12,556 nt of DNA from an uncultured bacterium (GTDB taxonomy: Bacteria; Patescibacteriota; Patescibacteriia; CAIQCM01), in assembly GCA_903870305.1 (NCBI GenBank), contig CAIQCM010000068.1, forward strand, positions 1-12,556, read 5' to 3'. The stretch's first letter is position 1, and each line of letters begins with the position of its first letter. Both the position numbers and the translations under genes were made by a program. Of this stretch, positions 1 through 8,142 are shown one piece after another. Under the pieces are notes generated by a model. It was not told where the DNA came from and ran no database searches. It saw only the letters and a list, made by a program, of their open reading frames with translations.

Positions 1-320
1 AGCTTCTTATATTTCTCGTCAGCGGTTATTCCCGAACCGCAAAGGCCGCAAACCATTATCTTGGTAAAAGCGAACTCTTTCTCTTGCCTTGTCTTTAAGA
101 CGTTGCCCTTTATCTGCTCTTGGACCAAATCGAACAGCTCTTTGGTGATGAGCGGCTCGTGTTTCCCCTTATACCAATTGCCGCTCTTCCGGGGATATTC
201 AAAGACGCCATAATAAAAATGATTTTGGAAAATCATGTATAGGTTGCCGAGCGTAATATGCTTGTCGCCCGAAGCAGTGCGGAAATTCAGGTCATGCTTT
301 AGCCAGTTGTGAGGCCGCTG
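1..320 (-). pseudogene. Large serine recombinase, C-terminal fragment (5' truncated, continues past left edge)
   Basis: Reading the minus strand from 320 down to 1 gives about 106 codons without a stop. The first part matches the end of the 'recombinase' domain of large serine recombinases (HNWLKHDLNF, then FYYGVFEYP, then WYKGKHEPLITKELFDLVQ). It is followed by the start of a zinc-ribbon motif, CGLCGSGITADEKYKK, with two of the expected cysteines visible before the window ends. The N-terminal catalytic resolvase domain, with the nucleophilic serine, is absent: an in-frame TGA (complement of 321-323) lies directly before the homologous region, with another TGA two codons further upstream, and no suitable start codon is near. 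I therefore read it as the decayed remnant of a mobile-element integrase. The 3' end lies outside the window, so its full extent is unknown. Family assignment is from motif memory. Confidence 0.75.
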
Positions 321-434
321 TCACTTTTGTCACCTTTTAAAGTGCTCGAGAACCTTCGTGTGTGATGAGATAATAACTAGTTGAAAAGCCTTATAGGTCA
401 ATGATCACTACAATTCTAGCTCGAAGTGGTCTGC

Positions 435-469
435 ATAGAAATACGACCCTCATCGGGTCGTATTTCTAT
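435..469. terminator. Perfect 15-bp inverted repeat, probable intrinsic terminator
   Basis: Positions 435-449 (atagaaatacgaccc) pair perfectly with 455-469 around a 5-nt loop, tcatc. The stem has a GACCC/GGGTC core and an A/T-rich outer part, so a transcript from either strand would end in a mostly U tail. The shape resembles the A-tract/GC/T-tract hairpins ending other units in this window. It lies between the minus-strand recombinase remnant and the + strand ABC genes. It may stop read-through from the left, or be left over from a gene now lost. The tail is not a pure T run, so strength is uncertain. Confidence 0.6.
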
Positions 470-490
470 ATTGATCAATGATTTGCGTTT

Positions 491-519
491 TTGCTAAAGC
501 GGCGAGTTTAAGATAAGAT
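491..519 (+). promoter_or_regulatory. Predicted promoter of the ABC exporter operon
   Basis: TTGCTA at 491-496 and TAAGAT at 514-519 are separated by exactly 17 nt. A second TAAGAT at 509-514 overlaps it; its best upstream partner, TTGCGT at 483-488, is 20 nt away. With the 17-nt spacing, transcription would start near 526, which is downstream of the ATG at 518 and just before the ATG at 533. Confidence 0.5.
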
Positions 520-2308
520 GATCGTGCGATATATGTCGAAAACGCGCAAGCAAACGGAAAATCAAGAAGCCAAAAAAGGCGCGAGCGCCGCGGCGCCGGG
601 CCTTTTCGGTTTGCTTCGACGATATTTGCGGCTCATCGGGCTTTTGACGGCGCTCACGGTCGTCGCGAGCGGGATCTCGGTGGCTGTTCCCAAGATGATC
701 TCGGTTGCGATCGACACGTACTCGAGCGGCAGTTTTTTTGTAAAACATCTGGTGCTTGAATTTTCGATCGTCGCGGCCCTGGTCTTCATCTTCACCTACC
801 TGCAGAACATCGTGCAGGTCTATGCCGCGGAACGGGTGGCGCGCGACTTAAGGAACGAGCTCGCCGGTTCGATCTCGGTCCAGCCGTACGCATTTATCGA
901 AGCGGCGACCCCGGCCAAACTTTTGACCAACCTGACCTCCGACGTCGACGCGGTCAAAACATTCATCTCAATGGCCGTCTCCTCGCTCATCTCTTCTGTC
1001 TTTCTCATCATCGCCGTTTCCGTCCTGCTCATCATGACCGACCTTAAGCTGGCGCTTTTGGTTCTCGCGATAATGCCGCTTATCGCCGGAACCTTCTTTT
1101 TCGTTTTTGGCAGGGTTCGAAAGCTTTTTGTTAAGTCGCAAGAAGCGATCGACTGGCTCAACAAGGTGATCAGCGAAAGCATTTTGGGCGCGGCGCTCAT
1201 TCGCCTCATTAATTCGCAAAAACCGGAATTCGACAAGTTTGAAGCGGCGAACGCGGAAGCGAAGCGGGTAAGTTTGCGGATCTTATCGCTCTTCGCCGCG
1301 CTTATCCCGGTCATCTCGTTTCTCGCCAACCTCGCCATTCTTGCGATCGTCATGTTGGGCGGCCGCTATGTCATAACGGGTTCGATGACGCTCGGCTCCT
1401 TCACCGCCTTCAACAGCTACTTGGCCATTCTGATCTTCCCAATCATCATCATCGGATTCATCAGTAACGTCATTGCTCAAGCCCAGGCCTCCTACGGCCG
1501 CATCGTGAAGGTCATGCGCGCCAGCGCGCCCGCGCCTTCCGGCACGCTCACCGCCGAGTTGACCGGCGCGATCGAGGTTAAAGATCTCACGATCCGTTTC
1601 GGCGACAAAATCGCGCTTAAGGATGTTTCGTTCTCGGCGAAAGCGGGGAGTCGGACGGCGGTGATCGGACCCACCGCCGCGGGCAAGACCCAGCTCCTGT
1701 ATGCCATGACCGGACTCATTGCGCCCTCCTCCGGCGAGATCCTTTACGACGGACATTCGATCGATGAATACGACAAACAATGTCTGGCGAACCAGATCGG
1801 CTTTGTCTTTCAGGACAGCGTCATGTTCAACCTTAGTTTGCGCGAGAATATCGCTTTCAGCAATACGGTCAAAGACGCTTCGCTCGCCCGCGCGATCGAC
1901 ACCGCCGAACTTAATGATTTTATCAGCGCGCTCCCCAATGGGCTCGACACGGTCATTTCCGAACGCGGCACCAGCTTGTCGGGCGGCCAAAAACAGCGCG
2001 TCATGCTTGCCCGCGCGCTCGCGTTGGATCCCAAGATCCTGCTTCTCGACGATTTTACCGCGCGCGTGGATAATGAAACCGAGCGCAAGATATTGAAGAA
2101 TGTTGCTGAGAATTATCCCGGCATCACCCTCGTCTCGGTCACGCAAAAGATCTCCTCGATCGAACATTACGACAAGATCATCCTGCTCATGGAAGGCGAG
2201 CTTATCGCAAGCGGCACCCATGAAGAGCTCGTGAGTGCTTCCCCCGAATACGTGCAAATTTTTGAATCCCAGCGCAGCATCAGCGAATACGAGCTGGATA
2301 AGTCCTAG
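518..2308 (+). CDS. ABC exporter half-transporter with degenerate ATP site (heterodimer subunit 1)
   Basis: This 596-aa protein is a type IV ABC exporter half: about six membrane segments (residues ~35-320), then an ATPase domain (~350-590). Visible motifs are Walker A GPTAAGKT (384-391), Q-loop Gln432, a canonical LSGGQ (487-491), Walker B ILLLDD (507-512) and a switch loop VTQ with Gln543. The catalytic Glu after Walker B is Asp512, and the switch-loop His is Gln. This pattern is known from the degenerate-site subunit of heterodimeric exporters such as TM287/TM288. The next gene, 6 nt downstream, has the complementary pattern. Substrate is unknown; lipids, peptides or drugs are all possible. 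The longest start is given. No Shine-Dalgarno site is evident, and the predicted promoter overlaps this ATG, so ATG 533 (MSKTRKQ) is a serious alternative. Confidence 0.93.
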   Translation: MIVRYMSKTRKQTENQEAKKGASAAAPGLFGLLRRYLRLIGLLTALTVVASGISVAVPKMISVAIDTYSSGSFFVKHLVLEFSIVAALVFIFTYLQNIVQVYAAERVARDLRNELAGSISVQPYAFIEAATPAKLLTNLTSDVDAVKTFISMAVSSLISSVFLIIAVSVLLIMTDLKLALLVLAIMPLIAGTFFFVFGRVRKLFVKSQEAIDWLNKVISESILGAALIRLINSQKPEFDKFEAANAEAKRVSLRILSLFAALIPVISFLANLAILAIVMLGGRYVITGSMTLGSFTAFNSYLAILIFPIIIIGFISNVIAQAQASYGRIVKVMRASAPAPSGTLTAELTGAIEVKDLTIRFGDKIALKDVSFSAKAGSRTAVIGPTAAGKTQLLYAMTGLIAPSSGEILYDGHSIDEYDKQCLANQIGFVFQDSVMFNLSLRENIAFSNTVKDASLARAIDTAELNDFISALPNGLDTVISERGTSLSGGQKQRVMLARALALDPKILLLDDFTARVDNETERKILKNVAENYPGITLVSVTQKISSIEHYDKIILLMEGELIASGTHEELVSASPEYVQIFESQRSISEYELDKS

Positions 2309-2314
2309 ATAGCC

Positions 2315-4090
2315 ATGAACTACTCTCTCGCCAAAACCGACATTGCCAAAGAAAAGGAAAAGGGCGTTCTTGCGACCGCGTTTCGCCGGCTCTTGCCGCT
2401 CATGGCCGAAGAAAAACGCGCCGTGTTATTCGCGCTCGGCGCCATTTTGGTGACCTCCGCCGCGGCGCTCGCCGTGCCATGGCTCATCGCTCGCATCGTT
2501 GATGTTTACATCGCCAACAAGGACCTGGGCGGCGTAATGTTTTTTTCGGGCGTTCTATTCGTCATCTTCATCCTGGGTCTTGTTTCCAACTACGTTCAGA
2601 TCAAGACCTTGGGCGGCGTCGGCCGGCGCCTCTTATATAATCTTCGCAATAAGATCTTCGACAAGCTTCAAGCGCTGCCGGTGGCTTTCTTCAACCAGAA
2701 CAAGGTCGGCGACCTTATCTCGCGCATCAACAACGATACCGATAAGTTGAATCAATTCTTCGCTCAAGCGCTGATGCAATTTTTGTCGAACGTTATTCTC
2801 ATCCTAGGGACCGGCGTTCTTCTTGTCGCGATCGATTGGCGGCTGGGGCTTGCCGCGCTCGCGCCGGCAGCCGTGGCGCTCATTGCCACGCAATTGCTTT
2901 CGCCGTGGGTAAAACGTTCGAGCTTGTTGAGCTTGCGCAAATTGGGCGCCATGAGCGCGGAGATCCAGGAGAGCATTAATAATTTTAAGGTCATCGTCGC
3001 CTTTAATCGCCTTGATTATTTTCGCGACAAGTTTCGCGAAGCCAACACAGCCAACTACAAAGCCGCCGTTTCGGCGGGGGTCGCGCAAAACATTTTTAAT
3101 CCCATCTACACGCTGGCCGCCTCGATCGCCCAGCTCATCGTGCTGGCGTACGGAATATATTTGATCAGTTCAGGGAATTTTACCGTCGGCCTTCTTATCG
3201 GTTTCTTGCTGTATGTGAACAGTTTTTACATGCCGCTTCGTCAACTTGCCTCGGTTTGGCCGTCTTTGCAGCTAGCGCTTGCCGGGCTTGATCGCATTTC
3301 CGAAGTGCTGGCGCTCGAATCGAACATTGAAACGTTGTCGCCGGAAGCGGCCGCGGCGCCGATATCTACGTTGTCGATCCTTGAATTTAAAAATGTTTTT
3401 TTCCGCTACGCCGAAGGCAAAGATGTTTTGAAAAATATCAATTTTATTCTCATGCCCGGTAAGACCTACGCGCTCGTGGGCCCCACCGGCGGCGGCAAGA
3501 CCACGACCGCCTCGCTCATGGCGCGCCTCTACGACCCGACGGATGGCGTGGTTTATCTGGAAGGGCGCGATATCCGCACTTACGCGCCGGCCGAACGCGC
3601 GAAAAAGATCGGCTTTATTCTTCAAGAGCCGTTTCTCTTTAACGGCACCGTTCGCGAGAATATCCTTTACGGCAACGAAGACAGGCGCGGACTTACCGAT
3701 ACCGAGCTCCGCGCCGTGCTCTCGAAGGAGCATTTGACGGAATTGCTGGCGCGTTTCAGCGACGGGTTGGACACGAAGATAAACGTCGGCGGCGATGCCA
3801 TCAGCTTGGGGCAGAAGCAGCTCATCGCCTTCATTCGCGCCACGCTTCGCGACCCGGACATCCTGATCCTCGACGAGGCCACGGCAAACATTGATACGGT
3901 GACCGAAAAATTGCTCCAGAAGATCATCGATGAATTGCCGCGGAAAACGACCAAAGTGGTGATCGCGCATCGTTTGAACACCATTGCGAACGCCGACGAG
4001 ATCCTGTTTGTGAACGCCGGCTCGGTCACCCCGGCCGGCTCGATGGAGCACGCCGTCGACATGCTCATGCACGGCCAAAGAAAAAGTTAA
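2315..4090 (+). CDS. ABC exporter half-transporter with intact ATPase residues (heterodimer subunit 2)
   Basis: This 591-aa protein is an ABC exporter half with membrane segments over residues ~35-320 and an ATPase domain over ~355-585. Motifs: Walker A GPTGGGKT (389-396), Q-loop Gln437, Walker B ILILDE (516-521) with the catalytic Glu521, and switch-loop His552 in AHRLNTI. The signature is ISLGQ (496-500) rather than LSGGQ. In a head-to-tail dimer, this weak signature would face the degenerate Walker B of the upstream protein, while the upstream LSGGQ would complete the working site here. The start lies 6 nt after the upstream stop, so co-transcription and coupled translation are likely; no clear separate Shine-Dalgarno site is seen. 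A terminator follows 24 nt after the stop. Substrate cannot be read from the sequence. Homodimerisation is less likely because neither subunit has a full motif set. Confidence 0.93.
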   Translation: MNYSLAKTDIAKEKEKGVLATAFRRLLPLMAEEKRAVLFALGAILVTSAAALAVPWLIARIVDVYIANKDLGGVMFFSGVLFVIFILGLVSNYVQIKTLGGVGRRLLYNLRNKIFDKLQALPVAFFNQNKVGDLISRINNDTDKLNQFFAQALMQFLSNVILILGTGVLLVAIDWRLGLAALAPAAVALIATQLLSPWVKRSSLLSLRKLGAMSAEIQESINNFKVIVAFNRLDYFRDKFREANTANYKAAVSAGVAQNIFNPIYTLAASIAQLIVLAYGIYLISSGNFTVGLLIGFLLYVNSFYMPLRQLASVWPSLQLALAGLDRISEVLALESNIETLSPEAAAAPISTLSILEFKNVFFRYAEGKDVLKNINFILMPGKTYALVGPTGGGKTTTASLMARLYDPTDGVVYLEGRDIRTYAPAERAKKIGFILQEPFLFNGTVRENILYGNEDRRGLTDTELRAVLSKEHLTELLARFSDGLDTKINVGGDAISLGQKQLIAFIRATLRDPDILILDEATANIDTVTEKLLQKIIDELPRKTTKVVIAHRLNTIANADEILFVNAGSVTPAGSMEHAVDMLMHGQRKS

Positions 4091-4114
4091 GCTTTTATTT
4101 TTTTCTAAGGGACT

Positions 4115-4146
4115 AATGCCCCGCAGCTTGCTGCGGGGCATTTAAT
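4115..4146 (+). terminator. Intrinsic terminator of the ABC operon
   Basis: aatgccccgcag (4115-4126) pairs perfectly with ctgcggggcatt (4131-4142) around the 4-nt loop cttg. A T-rich tail, tttaatt, follows. It lies just after the second ABC gene and before the purL promoter. Confidence 0.85.
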
Positions 4147-4162
4147 TAATTTTCATGAATAC

Positions 4163-4191
4163 TTGCATAAATTATACGATTTGCGTAAGAT
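4163..4191 (+). promoter_or_regulatory. Predicted purL promoter
   Basis: TTGCAT (4163-4168) and TAAGAT (4186-4191) are spaced by exactly 17 nt, just downstream of the ABC terminator. Transcription would start near 4198, giving a leader of about 47 nt. I see no riboswitch-like fold or obvious PurR-type operator in so short a leader. Confidence 0.6.
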
Positions 4192-4227
4192 TACGCCGCG
4201 TTTGGCCTCTGACAACCAGCAATTAAC

Positions 4228-4234
4228 GGAAGGG
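4228..4234 (+). promoter_or_regulatory. Ribosome binding site of purL
   Basis: ggaaggg ends 10 nt before the ATG at 4245 in an A-rich context. It is the clearest Shine-Dalgarno-like site in the window and supports the chosen purL start; most other genes here lack one. Confidence 0.6.
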
Positions 4235-4244
4235 AAAACAAAAA

Positions 4245-7200
4245 ATGATCATCACAAAAATCACGAGGAATCTCGGCTCGTTCTACGCCTGTTTCAACAT
4301 CGGAACGGTTTCGGAATTGACTCTGAGGGAGTATCAGATGCTCCGGTGGCTCTGCGCCGAGACCTTTGAACCGCTCAAGACCGGCGACTATTCCGCTTGG
4401 GTCGAAGGAACATACATTGAAATTGGACCGCGGCTGAGTGTGGAAACGCCGTTTTCTTCGAACGCGGTTGCGATCTGTCACGCAATGGGTGTGAATCAAG
4501 TTGTCCGGATCGAGGTTTCGCACATATATCCGATCGCGACCGGTGTAACCAGGCAAGACATCATTGCACGGCACCTCGACCAGATGACCCAAGAAGAATA
4601 TCCGCACGGCGGCTTGTCGAGTTTTGGCGTTGATGCGCAGCCGGCGGATGTTCAACCGATACCGGTTCTCGAAGATGGCGAGGCGGCGATCCGGGCGGCA
4701 AGCAAACGCCTCGGACTTGGCATGGATGGCTTCGACGTCGCCTTGTACACTAAGCTTTTTCAACGGTATGGACGAAACCCGACTGACGTCGAATTGCTGC
4801 AGATTGGTAACGCCAACAGCGATCACTCGCGCCATTGGTATTTCAGGGGCAAGCAAGTGATCGACGGCAGAGAAATGGAACAGTGCTTGTTCGATATCGT
4901 CCGCGCGCCGCTTAAAGCAACCCGCGGATTGAACGTCAGCATTCTCGCGTTCAACGACAACGTTGGCGCCCTTTTGGGCCATCGTGTGCCGGTGTTCGCG
5001 CCAATTTCTGCCGGGCATCCGTCTCCGTTCCTGACAATGCAGCGGGTGGTACATCTCACCGCGACCATGGAAACGCATAACCATCCGACCTTGATCGCGC
5101 CGTTTCCCGGCGCGGCAACGGGCTCGGGTGGGCGGCTTCGCGATACTAACGCCGGCGGCCGCGGCTCGTTAACCGGGTTCGGCGTTGCCGGCTATGCTGT
5201 CGGCAACTTGTTCATTCCCGGTTATGTCATTGCCGGCGAACGCGTCGGCGGTGAGATCGAAGAAAAACACGCAACGCCGTTGCGGATTCTCATTGAGGGA
5301 AGCAACGGGGTTTCGAGCTACGGCAACGAGTACGGCGAACCGCTCATCATCGGTTATGCTCGGACGTTCTGCCAGGAAGTTTCGGGTGCAAGACGCGCAT
5401 ACCGCAAGCCGATCCTCTTGAGCGGCGGGGTCGGGCAGATCTACGGCGAACACGCGAAAAAGCGCGCCCCTAAAAAAGGCATGCTGATCGTGGCGATCGG
5501 CGGTCCGGCTTTCCCGATCGGGGTGGGCGGCGGCGCGGCCTCGAGCATGATGCAGGGCCAAAACGATGCCGTGCTGGACTTTAATTCGGTTCAGCGCGGC
5601 GATGGTGAGATGGGGCACAAGGCCGCCGGAGTCATTCGTACGTGCGTTGAGATGGGGCGCAGAAACCCCATCGAAAGCGTTCACGACCAGGGTGCGGGCG
5701 GACCAAGCAACGTCCTTACCGAACTCATGGGGGAAATGGGCGGCAAGGTAGATATCAGACAGATCGTCTTGGGCGACAGATCGATGTCGGTTCTCACCAT
5801 TTGGAGCGCGGAGTATCAGGAACGGTACGGATTCTTGATCAAGCCGGGGAAGTTGGATGAGTTCAGGGCGATCTGCGTCCGAGAGCGGGTGAATTGCGAA
5901 GTCCTTGGCGAGGTGACCGGCGACGGCCATGTTACGGTGGTTGATTCGGCAAATGGGACAACGCCGGTTCATTTGAATCTCGAGGACATCATCGGGAAGT
6001 TGCCGCAAAAGACATTCCCGTCAAACCATCTGCCCAAGCAATTGAAACCGCCGATCCTGCCGGAGGGTCTTGATCTCCGCGAGGCGATCAGGATCGTTCT
6101 TCAGCAGCTGTCGGTGTGTTCCAAAGGGTCCTTGGTTCGAAAGGTGGACAGGAGCGTTGGCGGCCGGGTCGCGCGGCAACAGTGCTGCGGAGCAAGCCAA
6201 GTTCCAATCGCGGACGTGGCGGTTCTGGCTGATGGCTATTTCGGTCTTACCGGAGTGGCCGGGGCCTTGGGTGAACAACCGCTTAAGATGCTCATCGATC
6301 CGAAAGCCGGAGCGCGAATGGCGGTGGCGGAAATGCTCACCAACATGATGGCCGCCGGCGGGATCGAGTTGGGTAATGTCCGTTGCCGCGCCAACTGGAT
6401 GAGTCCGGCTAAGATGCCGGGCGAAGGGGCGGAACAGTACGATGCGGCCGTTGCCATGAGCGACTTCATGATCGCATTGGGAATTGCGGCCGACGGGGGA
6501 AAGGACAGCTCGTCGATGGCGGCGACCGTGGGAGGGAATTTGGTGAAAGCGCCGGGTACGTTGGTCGTCTTGGGCTATGCCGCGATGAGTGACGTCACCA
6601 AGGTACTTTCGCCGGACATCAAGGCGCCGGGGGAAAGTTGTCTCGGTTTGATCGATCTTGGGTTGTGGAAGAATCGCCTCGGCGGTTCGGCCCTGCTCCA
6701 AGCGCTGGATCAGTTGGGCGACGAAACTCCGGATTGCGATCCGGCGCTTCTCAAAGCGACTTGGAAAGCGGTGCAACTCCTTCACAAACGCGGTTTGCTC
6801 CTCTCGCTTCATGATCGGAGCGATGGCGGTCTTGCCGCGGCCGTGATCGAGATGTGCTTGGGCGGGAATTGCGGGGCGAATGTCTCTGGCAGCTTTGATC
6901 TCGCCCGGCTCTTCTCAGAAGAGCTTGGTCTGGTCATTGAGTATCGTCCCGAAGACGAAGCGGAGATCGTTGCCGTGTTGATTGGTCAGGAAGCGGCACC
7001 GTTCACTAGGATCGCTGAAACCGAAGCAATACAGCCAGGCGAGGAAGACAGAGTTGGCGTGTTCGGGATCGGTCTTGCGACCTTGCGACAATGGTGGGAA
7101 GCGACAAGCACCGCGCTTGAGAAACTCCAGACATCAAACGGGGTGGCTGACGAGGAATTCGCGGGTTTTGCCAAGGTGTATCGACCGGTTTACAAACTCG

Positions 7201-8042
7201 GTTTCACGCCATCGGCTCTGCCGGCGAAAAAACGGCGCTCTAGGCGTCCGAAAATTGCGGTCGTGCGCGAAGAAGGCAGTAACGGGGACAGGGAAATGGC
7301 GGCGGCTTTCTATACCGCCGACTTGGAGCCGTACGACGTCACCATGAGCGATCTTCTCTCGGGGGAAATAACCTTGGACAGGTTCCGAGGTCTTGTTTTT
7401 CCCGGCGGGTTTTCGTTCAAGGATGTCTTCGACAGCGCCAAAGGATGGGCGGGAGTGATCCGGTTCAATCAGGAGCTTCGAGCGATGTTCGACCGGTTCT
7501 ACGATCGGCCGGACACCTTCACGCTGGGTGTTTGCAACGGGTGCCAACTCTTGGCGCTTCTGGGATGGGTACCGTGGCGGGGGATAGACGAAACGATTCA
7601 ACCGCGATTCATCGCCAATCGCTCGGAACGCTTTGAATCAAGGTGGGTCCAAGTGAAGATCCGGCCCAGCCCGTCAATTCTGCTTGCGGGTATGGCCGAT
7701 TCAACGCTTGGCGTTCACATTGCTCACGGCGAAGGACGGCTGATCTGCCCGGATCCGGCCACGCTCGCCGAGGTGCTGGACAAACATCTGGCGCCGCTCG
7801 CGTTTGTGGACGAGGAAGATCAGCCGACAGAAAAATATCCGTTCAACCCGAACGGATCGCCGCAAGGGATCACGGCCTTATGTTCGCCGGACGGCAGGCA
7901 CCTCGCCATGATGCCGCACCCCGAACGGGCCTTCCTTCCTTTGCAGTGCCATTACCAGCCACCGCAATGGCAAAAGCTCGGGGTTTCGCCCTGGCTTGAA
8001 ATGTTCCAGAACGCTCGCCGGTGGTGCGAGCAAAACAGATAG
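4245..8042 (+). CDS. purL: Phosphoribosylformylglycinamidine synthase, single-chain large PurL (PFAS-like)
   Basis: The enzyme converts FGAR, ATP and glutamine to FGAM, the fourth step of de novo purine synthesis, in the cytosol. At 1265 aa it has full single-chain length. In order: PurS-like N-terminus (~1-150), first synthetase half with NSDHSRHW (191-198), METHNHPT (275-282), GAATGSGGRLRD (289-300) and HDQGAGG (480-486), second half with VDRSVGG (634-640), NWM (717-719) and DGGKDS (750-755), and a C-terminal glutaminase. The glutaminase triad is Cys1097 (GVCNGCQ), His1225 and Glu1227 (PHPE). Many blocks recall eukaryotic PFAS (HSRHW, GEQPLK, REEGSNGDREMA, NPNGSPQG) more than the E. coli enzyme. 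Twenty arginine codons are AGA/AGG, against about two in each ABC gene, hinting at transfer. It has its own promoter, ribosome binding site and terminator, and no other pur gene is adjacent. No frameshift or missing catalytic residue is seen. Confidence 0.97.
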   Translation: MIITKITRNLGSFYACFNIGTVSELTLREYQMLRWLCAETFEPLKTGDYSAWVEGTYIEIGPRLSVETPFSSNAVAICHAMGVNQVVRIEVSHIYPIATGVTRQDIIARHLDQMTQEEYPHGGLSSFGVDAQPADVQPIPVLEDGEAAIRAASKRLGLGMDGFDVALYTKLFQRYGRNPTDVELLQIGNANSDHSRHWYFRGKQVIDGREMEQCLFDIVRAPLKATRGLNVSILAFNDNVGALLGHRVPVFAPISAGHPSPFLTMQRVVHLTATMETHNHPTLIAPFPGAATGSGGRLRDTNAGGRGSLTGFGVAGYAVGNLFIPGYVIAGERVGGEIEEKHATPLRILIEGSNGVSSYGNEYGEPLIIGYARTFCQEVSGARRAYRKPILLSGGVGQIYGEHAKKRAPKKGMLIVAIGGPAFPIGVGGGAASSMMQGQNDAVLDFNSVQRGDGEMGHKAAGVIRTCVEMGRRNPIESVHDQGAGGPSNVLTELMGEMGGKVDIRQIVLGDRSMSVLTIWSAEYQERYGFLIKPGKLDEFRAICVRERVNCEVLGEVTGDGHVTVVDSANGTTPVHLNLEDIIGKLPQKTFPSNHLPKQLKPPILPEGLDLREAIRIVLQQLSVCSKGSLVRKVDRSVGGRVARQQCCGASQVPIADVAVLADGYFGLTGVAGALGEQPLKMLIDPKAGARMAVAEMLTNMMAAGGIELGNVRCRANWMSPAKMPGEGAEQYDAAVAMSDFMIALGIAADGGKDSSSMAATVGGNLVKAPGTLVVLGYAAMSDVTKVLSPDIKAPGESCLGLIDLGLWKNRLGGSALLQALDQLGDETPDCDPALLKATWKAVQLLHKRGLLLSLHDRSDGGLAAAVIEMCLGGNCGANVSGSFDLARLFSEELGLVIEYRPEDEAEIVAVLIGQEAAPFTRIAETEAIQPGEEDRVGVFGIGLATLRQWWEATSTALEKLQTSNGVADEEFAGFAKVYRPVYKLGFTPSALPAKKRRSRRPKIAVVREEGSNGDREMAAAFYTADLEPYDVTMSDLLSGEITLDRFRGLVFPGGFSFKDVFDSAKGWAGVIRFNQELRAMFDRFYDRPDTFTLGVCNGCQLLALLGWVPWRGIDETIQPRFIANRSERFESRWVQVKIRPSPSILLAGMADSTLGVHIAHGEGRLICPDPATLAEVLDKHLAPLAFVDEEDQPTEKYPFNPNGSPQGITALCSPDGRHLAMMPHPERAFLPLQCHYQPPQWQKLGVSPWLEMFQNARRWCEQNR

Positions 8043-8056
8043 GTCAAGAAGATAGT

Positions 8057-8102
8057 CGCCCGGGAACCATGATCATCGGATCATGGTCGCCCGGGCGTTT
8101 TT
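8057..8102 (+). terminator. Intrinsic terminator of purL
   Basis: The outer stem cgcccggg (8057-8064) pairs with cccgggcg (8090-8097). An inner stem of about 8 bp, ccatgatc/gatcatgg, is separated from it by a small internal loop. A ttttt tail (8098-8102) follows. It begins 15 nt after the purL stop. Confidence 0.9.
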
Positions 8103-8114
8103 ATTTGAAAATAG

Positions 8115-8123
8115 TGTTATAAT
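8115..8123 (+). promoter_or_regulatory. Predicted extended -10 promoter of the M23/GH pair
   Basis: TG at 8115-8116, one base, then a perfect TATAAT at 8118-8123 form a consensus extended -10 element. No good -35 sits 17 nt upstream, where the purL terminator lies. Transcription would start near 8130, leaving a leader of about 13 nt that begins with a weak purine run, gaaag (8131-8135). Confidence 0.6.
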
Positions 8124-8142
8124 AATATTTGAAAGATTGATT

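Noticed and set aside
321..434. Possible tRNA or small RNA between the recombinase remnant and the hairpin
   Set aside because: No cloverleaf, T-loop motif or convincing fold could be found. The segment is A/T-rich with no coding or RNA signal I can support.
1283..2257. 324-codon open frame on the minus strand inside the first ABC gene
   Set aside because: It is a mirror of a well-supported ABC gene in a GC-rich region. The translation is rich in charged, low-information residues and has no recognisable domain.
3272..4141. 289-codon minus-strand frame across the end of the second ABC gene
   Set aside because: It is antisense to the conserved ATPase motifs, starts in the terminator region and has no recognisable family.
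4198..4244. Purine riboswitch or PurR operator in the purL leader
   Set aside because: The predicted leader is only about 47 nt, too short for a purine riboswitch, and no conserved core or clear palindrome is visible.
4191..5084. 297-codon minus-strand frame over the start of purL
   Set aside because: It is antisense to the conserved PurL synthetase region. No domain was recognised and no promoter or ribosome site supports it.
8083..8142. Upstream ATG extending the M23 gene by 20 residues
   Set aside because: It lies inside the purL terminator stem and before the extended -10 promoter. The resulting N-terminus would precede a normal MKK signal sequence.
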